Origin: Nanobdellati archaeon
Lineage (GTDB): Archaea > B1Sed10-29 > JAGVWA01
Direction: 5' to 3'
Length of the DNA: 56,236 bases
NCBI GenBank assembly: GCA_018304505.1
Contig: JAGVWA010000004.1
Span: 1-56,236 of the forward strand
In this document: positions 7,525-15,448 of the stretch, one piece after another
Layout: every line of letters starts with the position of its first letter
Position numbering within the stretch: the first letter of the stretch is position 1
Notes under the pieces: model-generated
Seen by the model: only the letters and a program-made list of their open reading frames with translations
What the model was told of the DNA's origin: nothing
The model's database searches: none
Position numbers and translations under genes: made by a program

Positions 7525-8637
7525 TTAGTTGGTCCGGTTGTTTAGTATCCTTAAGCCTGTTTGTTGGCTTATTAAGGGGGTTGTGTTCTTCTTTAATCCA
7601 AGTTTTTCATTCATTGAATTACATATCAGCGGCGCTTGTGTTGGCTCGCCATAGTATTGGAAGATTTGGGCGACGCAGCGATTGCAGCTTTCCGAGTTTC
7701 TACAACCAGAGCAACCCATTGTTTGATAAGATCTGAATTCGTTGAATTCAGGGCCATTCCAGATCTCTTTTAGGCTGCTGTTTTTGATGTTTGGAAAATT
7801 CATGTATTTTTCGTGCATTGTTATTCGTGTTAATGTGCAGGGGGAGACTGTGCCGTCAGCATGGATTTCGCAGTGGGCAGTAGCAGCGCCGCAGTCAAAC
7901 GAAAAATCACTAAGTTCTGATTCTTCAAGGACGAGGTCGACTGCTTTTACTAATATGCCTTGTTGTTCGAGTTCTTTGACGATTTGTTTGATTTCGGTAG
8001 AGTACTCGCTCATGGGCTCGAACAAATATTGGTTATCATTAGCTCTGCCGTTTTCAGTTATCGGAGAGAGATACCATGCTGCTGGTTTTAGTGTAAGTAT
8101 CACGTTTTTCATCTTGTCTAGATTTTCGAGGATATCTTTGTGTAGCGATGTGGCGATTGTCAAGGGATATCCTCTTTCTGCAAAGAATTTTATGGCGTGA
8201 AAGGTTTGGTTAAACACAGCTTCTTTTCGAAGTGCTGTTGGGCCTTTTCTGATAACCCCATGGGACTCAGCGTCATATCCATCGAGGCTTATCTTGACGC
8301 CAATTAGGTATTCCCCCTTTGAATGGATATATTCTAGTAAAGAGTTGTTCATTAGGCCGTTTGTTGTGAGCATATAATGTACCTGGTGTTGGTCTAGGTA
8401 TTCTAGAATATCTTTGAAATAGGGGGATTGAGTTGGCTCTCCACCGCAAAGGTTTACATAGAAAATGTTTAAGTCAGCGATTTCCCGTATTACCCGCTTA
8501 AAATCATCTCTGCTTAGTTCGTTTTCTTTTTCTTCGCCAAAAAACCCATAGCAATGTGTACATCGCAGATTGCATTTTTCAGTTAAGTTTAAATAAAGAA
8601 AACTAGGAACTGAAAGCTTTTCAGTAGTTTCTGCCAT
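7525..8637 (-). CDS. Radical SAM/SPASM peptide-modifying enzyme (locus B)
   Basis: 370 residues from ATG 8637; a longer version from 8673 would overlap the upstream peptide ORF. The cluster motif is NLTEKCNLRCTHCYG (CX3CX2C) and the SAM-binding motif CGGEPTQS. VKISLDGYDAESH lies in the barrel. The C-terminal SPASM cysteines include DCGAATAHCEI, SPCTLTR and GCSGCRNSESCNRC. This is the family of PqqE/anSME-like peptide maturases. It is followed by a PqqD-like gene and preceded by a 44-codon ORF, the usual arrangement of a RiPP locus. The chemistry it performs is not readable from sequence. Confidence 0.88.
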   Translation of the reverse strand: MAETTEKLSVPSFLYLNLTEKCNLRCTHCYGFFGEEKENELSRDDFKRVIREIADLNIFYVNLCGGEPTQSPYFKDILEYLDQHQVHYMLTTNGLMNNSLLEYIHSKGEYLIGVKISLDGYDAESHGVIRKGPTALRKEAVFNQTFHAIKFFAERGYPLTIATSLHKDILENLDKMKNVILTLKPAAWYLSPITENGRANDNQYLFEPMSEYSTEIKQIVKELEQQGILVKAVDLVLEESELSDFSFDCGAATAHCEIHADGTVSPCTLTRITMHEKYMNFPNIKNSSLKEIWNGPEFNEFRSYQTMGCSGCRNSESCNRCVAQIFQYYGEPTQAPLICNSMNEKLGLKKNTTPLISQQTGLRILNNRTN

Positions 8638-8653
8638 TTGCTTACAGCCTCTA

Positions 8654-8788
8654 TTAATACTGGTTTTGATCACATTGGTTGATGGTTGTGTTTTGGATGA
8701 GTTTTAAAGTTGGTATTTTTGCTTTCTTGGTTGCCATTGTTGTTGCCAATCCAAGGGTATTTGCTTTTAAGGAAGTTTGTGTTACCAT
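8654..8788 (-). CDS. 44-aa peptide, candidate precursor (locus B)
   Basis: An ORF starting MVTQTSLKANTLGLATTMAT, then a Lys-rich middle and the tail NTTINQCDQNQY with one Cys (residue 39). It ends 16 bases before the preferred start of the radical SAM gene and is read in the same direction. No clear Shine-Dalgarno precedes it. Position, length and a polar Asn/Thr/Gln-rich C-terminus fit a precursor peptide, but coding status is not proven. Confidence 0.45.
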   Translation of the reverse strand: MVTQTSLKANTLGLATTMATKKAKIPTLKLIQNTTINQCDQNQY

Positions 8789-8959
8789 AGCTTTATTCTA
8801 TTTTTTAGATTAATAATTGTTTCCACGCTAATTGCCGAATTCGTGAGCTAGACAAGGATACCTGTGCCCGTAGAGGGGTATAACTGTTTGGCTTGATTGC
8901 CGTTGCATTAGTATCCTGCTTACTGAAGCATGTTTTTAAACTTGTGGCGTTTATTTGGC

Positions 8960-9766
8960 ATGATGGAAAAGGGAATCACTGAAGTCATTGGAATCGTGTT
9001 GTTAGTGGCAGTAGCGGTGATACTTGTAGTCATCGTGTCACTGTTCTTTATTGGTTTTACCAGAACCCAATCAGCAGACGTGCAGAAGAGTGCTCCGCAA
9101 ATCCAGGTGATGTCAGCGAGTTTCTGCAAGCCCTCACTTGGCTTGGTACGGGTTGCCAATGAATTGCAGCAGGATATCCCTTTCAATACGCTGGCAGAAA
9201 TCAGGCAGGGCGCGCGCCACTACGCCTTTGCCAGAACCATTGGTTCATCGATACCTGCTGAATCAAGTGCTGAAATCGGTTTTGAGTACAACTCCGGCGA
9301 TAATCCGCCGTTTTCGTTCGCGCCTAACAATGGCTACACTGTAACGTTCACGAGCGGGCCTGCGAAAGGCCAGAGCGTGAGCTTCTTTTGTTCTCCTGAA
9401 CCAGAATCCCTGGAATTGTCGATAGATGCTGCGCGCGACATCTTGTTAATCAAGGCGCCCCTGGACCTGAAGGGCAACGAGACACAGGTAAGTTGCAACA
9501 CCACATCAACAACAGGCGCAGACCTTTTTGAAGTGTACGCCGCGTTTACAAAACAAGGCACGGGCTCAGATAAGTTCTGCATTAACAAGGATTTGGCATC
9601 TAATAAGAAGGACTTCCAGGAAGTGAGTTTGCTGAAGTGCAACGGCACGACTTGTGAAACCTTCCCGTTTGAGCCGGGCGCGGTTTACACGATAGTTTTA
9701 AATGAATCGATACAAGGAAACGCCAATGATTTGGAAGGGCGAGCTTTCAGGATAAGTGGCGCTTGA
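8960..9766 (+). CDS. Archaeal type IV pilin-like protein (class III signal peptide)
   Basis: 268 residues from ATG 8960; an upstream ATG at 8930 is possible. The N-terminus MMEKGITEVIGIVLLVAVAV is a short charged leader, Gly, then a ~22-residue hydrophobic helix, typical of prepilin/archaellin-like proteins cleaved after Gly by a PibD/FlaK-type peptidase. The mature part is a beta-rich ectodomain with four cysteines and Thr/Ser-rich loops. It would assemble into, or anchor at, surface filaments. No pilus ATPase genes are next to it. Confidence 0.7.
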   Translation: MMEKGITEVIGIVLLVAVAVILVVIVSLFFIGFTRTQSADVQKSAPQIQVMSASFCKPSLGLVRVANELQQDIPFNTLAEIRQGARHYAFARTIGSSIPAESSAEIGFEYNSGDNPPFSFAPNNGYTVTFTSGPAKGQSVSFFCSPEPESLELSIDAARDILLIKAPLDLKGNETQVSCNTTSTTGADLFEVYAAFTKQGTGSDKFCINKDLASNKKDFQEVSLLKCNGTTCETFPFEPGAVYTIVLNESIQGNANDLEGRAFRISGA

Positions 9767-9777
9767 TTTTCAAAAGA

Positions 9778-9992
9778 CTAATCTTTGTATGCATTCCGCC
9801 TGTGTCTTATTGTGAGAACGTGGACCTCGCGCTCAGGATTCTTGAGGCTGACTATTATCCTGTAATGTCCCACCCTCACCTTGTATTCGTCTCGTGATTT
9901 TATCTTTTCGAGGTGCTCGTAAGGCGCTCCCGCCACTTGTTGCATTTTTCTAGCGGCCCTTAGCGTGATTTCTTTGCCAGATTATACGTCAT
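9778..9992 (-). pseudogene. RelE/ParE-family toxin, N-terminally broken
   Basis: A start ATG at 9992 overlaps the antitoxin stop, as in intact RelBE pairs, but reads only MTYNLAKKSR before a stop. The next frame then encodes a typical RelE C-terminal half: EHLEKIKSRDEYKVRVGHYR, IIVSL and VHVLTIRHRRNAYKD, ending at 9778. A fragment from ATG 9945 (55 aa) is still open. The first ~25-30 residues of the fold are missing, consistent with a deletion plus frameshift. The toxin is probably inactive. Confidence 0.7.
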
Positions 9993-10230
9993 TTGTGATT
10001 CCCAGGTTTTTTAGCAGTTGTTCTGTTGTTATCCCCTTTCCTTGCCTGATCTCCTTTTTTGCTTCGTTTATATCACGCAGGACATCCCCGCGGAGTTCTT
10101 TGTCCTCAGAGATAATGTCAAATATATCAATTAGTTTTTGGATTACCTCATTGTAGGTCTGCCTTTTGTAGCTCTTTATTTCGTCAAGCTCTGCTTTTAC
10201 AGTTTCAGTTACTTGTATTGTAGTAGCCAT
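9982..10230 (-). CDS. Antitoxin of broken RelBE-type pair
   Basis: 82 residues from ATG 10230; MII codons upstream are less likely. It begins MATTIQVTETVKAELDEIKS, then QTYNEVIQKLIDIFDIISED. This matches small archaeal antitoxins with an N-terminal DNA-binding strand/helix and a C-terminal toxin-wrapping segment (GITTEQLLKNLGI). It would repress its own operon and bind the toxin, but the toxin at 9778-9992 looks truncated. Confidence 0.7.
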   Translation of the reverse strand: MATTIQVTETVKAELDEIKSYKRQTYNEVIQKLIDIFDIISEDKELRGDVLRDINEAKKEIRQGKGITTEQLLKNLGITNDV

Positions 10231-10329
10231 TATAATCACTTATAATTTGGTATATTGTGCCATAAATAGGTTTTGCTGGTTTTAGAGAAAGAAGGACCGA
10301 GGGGGCGAGCAGAGAAATGGCTGAATCTG

Positions 10330-10803
10330 TTATGCCCGCCCTTGAACCTCAAACACGATGGTTCTTCCAACTCGTGTTTTCCTCAACACGTTCCTCCCAC
10401 AGAGCGCGTTGAGGCGTGCGGATGCCGCGTTTCTTCCTTTGTATTTTAACTTTTTTCTGACTTGTTCTGCGTTCACGTGTCCTTGTTCGGCCACGAACTC
10501 AAGGATCTTCATGTCTTGCGGAGGCAAGAGCATCTTGCTTTCCTTTGGAGGCAAAAGCACCTCTGCGGGTGCTTCTGCCAGGGATGATGTGGGGCTCAGT
10601 GTGGACTGGTTGGTTTTTTGGGTGATTTGGTTGAGCATGTCATTTATGTGCGCTAGCATTCGGTTTGTTTGTTCTCTTTCTTTCGCTAGCCTGTACAGTA
10701 GGAGGCCTATGGTTTCTGGTTCCTTGAATTGCTCCTTGTCGTATTTTACGTCGAACAGTAGGGCCTCGAATTCCTTTTCTATTGGGTCTTTGAAGTTCCC
10801 CAT
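10330..10803 (-). CDS. Winged-helix DNA-binding protein
   Basis: 157 residues. The N-terminal ~60 residues are helical and acidic, followed by a Ser/Pro/Ala linker with the duplicated phrase LLPPKESKM / LLPPQDMK. Residues ~95-157 read KILEFVAEQGHVNAEQVRKK and LNALCGRNVLRKTRVGRTIVFEV, a winged helix-turn-helix. A transcription regulator is likely; target unknown. It is divergent from the gene at 10897. Confidence 0.6.
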   Translation of the reverse strand: MGNFKDPIEKEFEALLFDVKYDKEQFKEPETIGLLLYRLAKEREQTNRMLAHINDMLNQITQKTNQSTLSPTSSLAEAPAEVLLPPKESKMLLPPQDMKILEFVAEQGHVNAEQVRKKLKYKGRNAASARLNALCGRNVLRKTRVGRTIVFEVQGRA

Positions 10804-10896
10804 GTTAATATCATGACACTATCGTGATATTTAAAGCTTTCGTCCTGACTGGGTCGTGACAAAAACATTTAAAGCCAGGCATGATTAATTAGCTCA

Positions 10897-11502
10897 ATGA
10901 AAACAGCTATTTTGAGTATAGAGTCTGCAATGCCTGGTAATTTTGAAGCCATCATGGCCACGCATGACTTATTGCGAAACGTAGGCATTTCAAAATACGC
11001 TTACTTAGTGCGGCCAGGGATTGCGTTTCTCGATAACTTACGGTATGTTGATTTTTTGAAAAACTCAGGCCAAGAGCTGGTGCTGCAGGCTCCAAAGGAA
11101 TCTTCGCGCTTCCCGTTTTTGATTGACATAGGATACAGGGACGCCATGCATGAACTTGGTCACGAGGCGGGCTTGTTCCACTTGCTCTTCGATAAGCACC
11201 CACGGGGGTTTATCCCAAACTCGTGGATTCACAACGCGCGGACTGAAAAGGCCCTTGAGGATCTTGATTTTTCATTTACTGTAACACGTGATGCTTTGAT
11301 TGATTTGCGGAATCACAAGCGGATCCCGTGTTCATTTTCTAGGTTGCCTGGAATAGCGATGGAAAACCAAAATGCTGCGCTGCTGCACTTAGTAGTTGAT
11401 GTGGGGGCAGTGCTAAACCAAAGGATTGCTCTGCAGAAAGAATTAGGGGAACTGGGGCAACATTGCGATTTCGTCACATATTCAGAATTGTTAAGCCTTT
11501 AA
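10897..11502 (+). CDS. Polysaccharide-deacetylase-like protein (DUF2334-like, tentative)
   Basis: 201 residues. The order VLQAPKES, DAMHELGHEAGLFHLLFDKH, PRGFIPNSWIHN, LDFSFTVTRDALIDL resembles NodB/DUF2334-type (beta/alpha) deacetylases, where an E-x-G-x-H-like segment follows a description of the animal-like barrel start. The canonical metal triad is not clear. No signal peptide is present. The stop lies 12 bases inside the convergent gene at 11491. Confidence 0.4.
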   Translation: MKTAILSIESAMPGNFEAIMATHDLLRNVGISKYAYLVRPGIAFLDNLRYVDFLKNSGQELVLQAPKESSRFPFLIDIGYRDAMHELGHEAGLFHLLFDKHPRGFIPNSWIHNARTEKALEDLDFSFTVTRDALIDLRNHKRIPCSFSRLPGIAMENQNAALLHLVVDVGAVLNQRIALQKELGELGQHCDFVTYSELLSL

Positions 11503-12102
11503 AGGCTCGGAAGCCTTTAAAGCCTCGGCATCGACTTCCCTTATCGCTTTTGCTATTTCGCGTGGCAGTTTGTCGAGTTTTTCAGTAACATCCGAAAAGC
11601 CATTATCAATTTTGTCTCCGAGTTGTTGGAATCCGGCGTCCATTTTGTTTCCTAGTTTTTCGAATCCGTTTTGTGTGTTTTGGTCTAGGGTGTCCATTTT
11701 GTTTCCTAGTTGTTGGAATCCGATGTCCATTTTGTTTCCTAGTTTTTCGAATCCGTTGTCGGTTTTTTGTGATAGTTTGCCGAGGAACACGACGCTTTTT
11801 CCGAATTGTTCCATCTGTAAGGCCTGGGATGATCTCATGACGTCGGGCACGTGCAGGCTTGTTTCATATTCCGTTACTGTCATAGTGGGGTTCTTGGCTA
11901 ATTCGGGGTGCTCTTCCTTTAGTTCTTTGATGAATTGTTCTATTTCGTCCCGGTCGCCTTCCAGAAGTACCTTGACGCGGCCGTCTGGCATGTTGATTGC
12001 AGTGCCCCCTGTTAGGGTTGAGTTCAGGATTTTCTGCATTATAAATAGCCTGTAGCCCACGTCCTGCACGCCGTTCTTGATGAAGAATTGACATTTCGCC
12101 AT
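11491..12102 (-). CDS. Acylphosphatase-like domain fused to repetitive coiled coil
   Basis: 203 residues. Residues 1-~90 fit an acylphosphatase fold: FFIKNGVQDVGYRLFIMQK carries the V-x-x-V-G-x-R-like phosphate loop with the catalytic Arg, and INMPDGRVKVLLEGDRDEIE the second motif (usual Asn replaced). Residues ~115-175 contain tandem copies of NGFEKLGNKMD / IGFQQLGNKMD, heptad-like units that would form a coiled coil. The repeats are also visible as DNA repeats at ~11630-11770. Enzymatic activity is not assured because the Asn position is unclear. Confidence 0.65.
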   Translation of the reverse strand: MAKCQFFIKNGVQDVGYRLFIMQKILNSTLTGGTAINMPDGRVKVLLEGDRDEIEQFIKELKEEHPELAKNPTMTVTEYETSLHVPDVMRSSQALQMEQFGKSVVFLGKLSQKTDNGFEKLGNKMDIGFQQLGNKMDTLDQNTQNGFEKLGNKMDAGFQQLGDKIDNGFSDVTEKLDKLPREIAKAIREVDAEALKASEPLKA

Positions 12103-12176
12103 GTGCTTTCATTTATGTCCGACTTAGTATTTATAGATTTTGCAACATTAACTGGTTTAAACCAGCAGCAGTTAAC

Positions 12177-12410
12177 TTAGAGGCGTTTCAGTATGTCCAA
12201 GTTCTTGAGTCGGTTGTCAACATAGGCTGCGATCTTTACAGCCTCTGCGTCTACTGATTCCTTGTTTGAGTATTCAGAAATCTTTTTCGCGCCGTCGATG
12301 ATGTTGCTGCACAGCTCATGCATTATCTCGGACAGGGCATCAATGGCGTCCCCATCTAGTTTCGCATTCAGCTTCCCCATTTCTTCAATTACGAGCTCTT
12401 TTGCCTTCAT
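12177..12410 (-). CDS. Histone-fold-like small protein
   Basis: 77 residues. The start at 12410 is fixed by the Shine-Dalgarno GAGGTGATTTA just before the ATG. Sequence KAKELVIEEMGKLNAKLDGD, AIDALSEIMHELCSNIIDGA and SVDAEAVKIAAYVDNRLKNL has helix - long helix - helix spacing like archaeal histone/TAF folds, but it lacks the typical basic DNA-contact residues. It overlaps or abuts the PRC-barrel gene. The histone call is by pattern only. Confidence 0.4.
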   Translation of the reverse strand: MKAKELVIEEMGKLNAKLDGDAIDALSEIMHELCSNIIDGAKKISEYSNKESVDAEAVKIAAYVDNRLKNLDILKRL

Positions 12411-12414
12411 TAAA

Positions 12415-12630
12415 TCACCTCTGCACAATCACGATCTGGCCCGCGCTCACCACCTTCGAGTAGGGTATGCTTTTTTTCGCAAAGTGTTGGATGGTCTCCT
12501 GTCTAATGGTTTCCGTGCTGAGCCTGAGCACGTTGCCTTCTTCTACGTTAAGGATAATGTCCTTTACGTTGCCCCAGAATTTGCCACCTTGGTCATATAT
12601 CTCAGAGCCGTAAAGGTCACTAATACGCAT
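12415..12630 (-). CDS. PRC-barrel domain protein
   Basis: 71 residues from the internal ATG 12630 (MRISDLYGSEIYDQGGKFWG). The run GGKFWGNVKDIILNVEEGNV is a typical PRC-barrel, and the tail ends in a strand VVSAGQIVIVQR. These small beta-barrels bind proteins or RNA in archaea. The stop is 4 bases before the start of the next gene in the operon. Confidence 0.7.
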   Translation of the reverse strand: MRISDLYGSEIYDQGGKFWGNVKDIILNVEEGNVLRLSTETIRQETIQHFAKKSIPYSKVVSAGQIVIVQR

Positions 12631-12674
12631 CATACACTCGCAATAAGGTGGCAGATGTATAAAAAACCACACCC

Positions 12675-13103
12675 TCATAAGTATATTAGGTCAATACCGA
12701 TAGCAGTGAACAATGCCATGAATAAGGAGGCAACGCCGATGCCAAGTTCGCCGCCGATGTTCTCAATTCCCAGGAGGTCCTTGTAGGCCATGTGGGCAAA
12801 CCAGATGCCTGAAAAGATGGCGAGCATGCCGGTTATTATGGCCCCGGTTGTTACTATGTCAAAGCTCGATGAACCGAGGTACAGGCCCAAGATGAGGCCT
12901 GCAAGCATGCCGCCGCGGCCGAAGAAGAGAAAGGAAGCTGAGAAGGCGAAGATCGTCACAAATGTGGAGTAGACACTGAGATTCAGCCAAACTGGTTTGT
13001 AGACAAAGCCCAGGAGCATTCCCAGTACCAGGGAGAAAATGCTGGCCGCCAGCATAGTGATTATGCGCCTGTAAGGCATCAGCATTTCAGCGAACGCCGT
13101 CAT
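12675..13103 (-). CDS. Small multi-pass membrane protein
   Basis: 142 residues from ATG 13103 (MTAFAEMLMPYRRIITMLAA). About five hydrophobic segments are visible: SIFSLVLGMLLGFVY, VYSTFVTIFAFSASFLFF, MLAGLILGLYLG, TTGAIITGMLAIFSGIWFA and ASLFMALFTAIGIDLIYL. No family recognised. It is divergent from the gene at 13155 with ~50 bp between them. Confidence 0.65.
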   Translation of the reverse strand: MTAFAEMLMPYRRIITMLAASIFSLVLGMLLGFVYKPVWLNLSVYSTFVTIFAFSASFLFFGRGGMLAGLILGLYLGSSSFDIVTTGAIITGMLAIFSGIWFAHMAYKDLLGIENIGGELGIGVASLFMALFTAIGIDLIYL

Positions 13104-13154
13104 AATGCTGTAAGGACAAGAAACTTTATAAACACACTTCCTCAAAGTAATATA

Positions 13155-13427
13155 ATGAAGATCACAGATGAAGTGCCCAAGACGTACAACATGCTGAAGC
13201 AGGCTGATTTTGAAATTGTTGATGTGGTTTTTGAGGGCGCGATGACGATAAAGGGCAAGCACATCCTTACAGAGATTGAGGACTTGGCAAGTGAAAACAA
13301 GGCCACAGGCACCATAAGGATGGTGTATGAAACAGGAGACAATGAGGCAAGGGCTATCGAAATCCCCGTAGGCCCGACATTTGAGGAATTTCAAAAGGCC
13401 TCCCAGGAAGAGGAATACAAGCCGTGA
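13155..13427 (+). CDS. Small conserved-looking protein, unknown
   Basis: 90 residues, acidic: MKITDEVPKTYNMLKQADFE, then alternating beta/alpha pattern ending FQKASQEEEYKP. No motif recognised. The methyltransferase gene follows 26 bases later, probably in one transcript. The promoter is likely within the 50 bp upstream (CTTTATAAAC at ~13121-13130). Confidence 0.6.
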   Translation: MKITDEVPKTYNMLKQADFEIVDVVFEGAMTIKGKHILTEIEDLASENKATGTIRMVYETGDNEARAIEIPVGPTFEEFQKASQEEEYKP

Positions 13428-13452
13428 TCTAACAGAGGTCTGGGCAACATTA

Positions 13453-14064
13453 ATGAGTGGCATGGGAAGGGCGTTTTACAAGCACTATGGACTGCGATTT
13501 CCAGACGGGGTATATGAACCGTTAGATGACTCCTTCTTGCTCGCAGATCAGGTTAAGGTTGAAGCGGGCAGCACGGTTCTTGACCTCGGTTGCGGCGCAG
13601 GCCTTGTTTCATTAATCGCAGCCCATCAGGGTGCCAATGTAACCGCGGCAGACATCAACAAAAAAGCGCTACAAGCAGCCACAGAAAACTGCAGGGCTTA
13701 TGGGCATCAAATTGAGACTGTAGAGACAGACATGTTTTTAAACATCAGCGGAAAATATGATTACGTCTTCTTCAACCCTCCGTATTTGCCGCACGAGGAC
13801 ATGGATGACCAGCTGGCGAAGAAACACCCTGAACTGGCCAAATCGTGGGACGGCGGCGCACACGGCCGGCGATACATTGACACATTCTTAACGCAGTATA
13901 AAGGCCACCTGAACCCGGGAGGCAAGGCGTACCTCTTAAACTCGAGTCTGAATGACATTACAAAGACGCAGGAAAAACTGGACAAGCAGGGCGTAAAATA
14001 CGCAATAGTGGCCCGCACAGAGCTGTTTTTCGAAAAGCTCTACGTGTTTGAAATCACGGGCTGA
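13453..14064 (+). CDS. HemK/PrmC-type glutamine methyltransferase
   Basis: 203 residues. SAM motif I VLDLGCGAGLVSLIAA (~38-53), motif II TAADINKKAL, and the N6-methyltransferase motif FFNPPYLP (~111). YEPLDDSFLLAD near the N-terminus is typical of the short archaeal/eukaryotic (Mtq2-like) form that methylates the GGQ Gln of release factor. It lacks the bacterial N-terminal domain. Start chosen at ATG 13453; 13462 is also possible. Confidence 0.8.
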   Translation: MSGMGRAFYKHYGLRFPDGVYEPLDDSFLLADQVKVEAGSTVLDLGCGAGLVSLIAAHQGANVTAADINKKALQAATENCRAYGHQIETVETDMFLNISGKYDYVFFNPPYLPHEDMDDQLAKKHPELAKSWDGGAHGRRYIDTFLTQYKGHLNPGGKAYLLNSSLNDITKTQEKLDKQGVKYAIVARTELFFEKLYVFEITG

Positions 14065-14140
14065 CTGCACATTTGCTGCCGTACGATTGACGTGAAAAAC
14101 CGATTTTTCAGTATCAGGAAGGCAAAAACTGACGGAAAGG

Positions 14141-14148
14141 TTTATAAA
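14141..14148 (+). promoter_or_regulatory. TATA box of MC1 gene
   Basis: TTTATAAA lies 65 bases before the MC1 ATG, implying a ~40-base leader that ends with the strong ribosome site GGAGGT at 14198-14206. Confidence 0.6.
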
Positions 14149-14212
14149 GGAAAAAGGTATTATCAAGATAAGGCAAGCAAATTGCCTAAAAACCAAGCGG
14201 AGGTAAGCTATT

Positions 14213-14617
14213 ATGGCACAACAACGATACTTTGCTCTTAGGACAACTCAGGTAGGACGGGAATCTGCAGTCTTCACAGGCAGTGCTCCAAGACAGGCAG
14301 CACTAAAAGCAGCTAGCAGAGGACATGGCGATATTTTCCTAAGGGAAAGAGGCAGCAAAAAACTGCATCACTTTAGAGGCTCAAGGAAAAAGGTAAGGGC
14401 TCCAGCAAACAAGCCTGACTGGATGGCGGACACAGTATGGAAACCAAATGTCAAGAAAGTCGGTCTAATAAGAATGGAAGCTCCAAAGAAAAAGGTTGCT
14501 AAGAAGAGAGTTGCACGAAGAGCTGCAAAGAGAACTGCACGAAAACCAGCACGCAGAGCAGTAAAGAGAGCAGCTAAGAAAAGACCAGCAGCAAGAAAAG
14601 CAAAACGAAGACGCTAA
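14213..14617 (+). CDS. Chromosomal protein MC1 with H1-like basic tail
   Basis: 134 residues. Residues 1-~92 match MC1, the DNA-bending chromatin protein of archaea: QRYFALRTTQVGRESAVFTG, PRQAALKAASRG, GDIFLRERG and HHFRGSRKKVRAP. Residues ~93-134 form a tail almost wholly of Lys, Arg and Ala (KKKVAKKRVARRAAKR), like histone H1 tails and not part of the classic ~93-residue MC1. It should condense or cross-bridge DNA. A strong promoter and ribosome site suggest high expression. Confidence 0.88.
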   Translation: MAQQRYFALRTTQVGRESAVFTGSAPRQAALKAASRGHGDIFLRERGSKKLHHFRGSRKKVRAPANKPDWMADTVWKPNVKKVGLIRMEAPKKKVAKKRVARRAAKRTARKPARRAVKRAAKKRPAARKAKRRR

Positions 14618-14638
14618 AACCCCACATCATATCACCCT

Positions 14639-14692
14639 GAAAAGGGCCCGCGACTATTTCTAACACCAAGGGCCTTTTTCACCCAATCTTTT
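14639..14692 (+). terminator. Hairpin plus T-runs after MC1 gene
   Basis: AAAAGGGCCC at ~14640 can pair with GGGCCTTTTT at ~14671 (one bulged G), and the stem is followed by two T-rich stretches. This is a plausible terminator for the MC1 transcript. Confidence 0.45.
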
Positions 14693-14804
14693 TTTGTTTC
14701 GAGAAAAAGCTAAGCTAGCTATTGGTTTGACTAAGTGAAAAATGTTGTTCCTGTGTTTAAGTTTTATAAGCACAAAGTGTACTATTGGTATTGAAGGTAA
14801 TTGC

Positions 14805-15380
14805 ATGCTGGAAGAAAACAAGTCAACTAAGAAGAGGGGGCTAAAAGAGGGGTTGAAGCACCGTGCAGCGGTGGATGAAGATGCACGGTATATAGCAAGG
14901 TATGCAATTGAAGTTGGGGGTCAGAGAGCACTACAGAAACGTGCTGATTTGGAGTCAAAGTTTCCGGCAATGGATCAGCCCCGCCTCGATAGGATATCAA
15001 TTAGGGAGTATTGGAGGTTGGTTAAAAAAGGGCAAAAAATGCAACTAACCCCCCACCAGCCAAAAAGGTCCATCGTGCATTCGATAATAGATCGTCAAGC
15101 ACAACGAAAAGTGCGGGTTCAGGCGACTAAACAGCAGGGCACGGATATTGCTATGGTAGTTAGGTCTATGAATAAGGAGCAAGCAAAGGAGCACATCACT
15201 CGGAGGCTACAGGGAATTCAAGATGAGAAACAGCGTCGAGTAGTGGCCCATGAGATCTCAAGGCAATTATTATCAGATCAGCGGAACACGATCAGGGAAA
15301 CCCGTCAGGCCATACGTGGCGCCCTTGGAGGTTCTGTGCTATCAAGGCTTAGGTCGCGGTTGAGACGTGCGAGGCTTTAG
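14805..15380 (+). CDS. Basic helical protein, unknown
   Basis: 191 residues from ATG 14805, preceded by AAGGTAA; TTTTATAA at ~14763 is a likely TATA box. It is highly charged (MLEENKSTKKRGLKEGLKHR; end LSRLRSRLRRARL) and predicted nearly all helical. No family recognised. A Met-Trp gene follows 69 bases downstream. It resembles the other Lys/Arg/Gln-rich helical genes of the window in composition only. Confidence 0.6.
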   Translation: MLEENKSTKKRGLKEGLKHRAAVDEDARYIARYAIEVGGQRALQKRADLESKFPAMDQPRLDRISIREYWRLVKKGQKMQLTPHQPKRSIVHSIIDRQAQRKVRVQATKQQGTDIAMVVRSMNKEQAKEHITRRLQGIQDEKQRRVVAHEISRQLLSDQRNTIRETRQAIRGALGGSVLSRLRSRLRRARL

Positions 15381-15448
15381 AAAGCCTACGTTGAGTAGTA
15401 ACAAAAAGTATTTATATAACTTTATTGCTAAATTATGTGGTGACTAGT

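Noticed and set aside
8795-8930. GC-richer stretch between the locus B peptide and the pilin gene considered as an ncRNA
   Set aside because: No stable stem or known motif could be traced by eye; it probably holds only divergent promoters.
11630-11770. Direct repeats that might be a CRISPR array
   Set aside because: Units are in frame, contiguous without unique spacers and encode a coiled-coil repeat.
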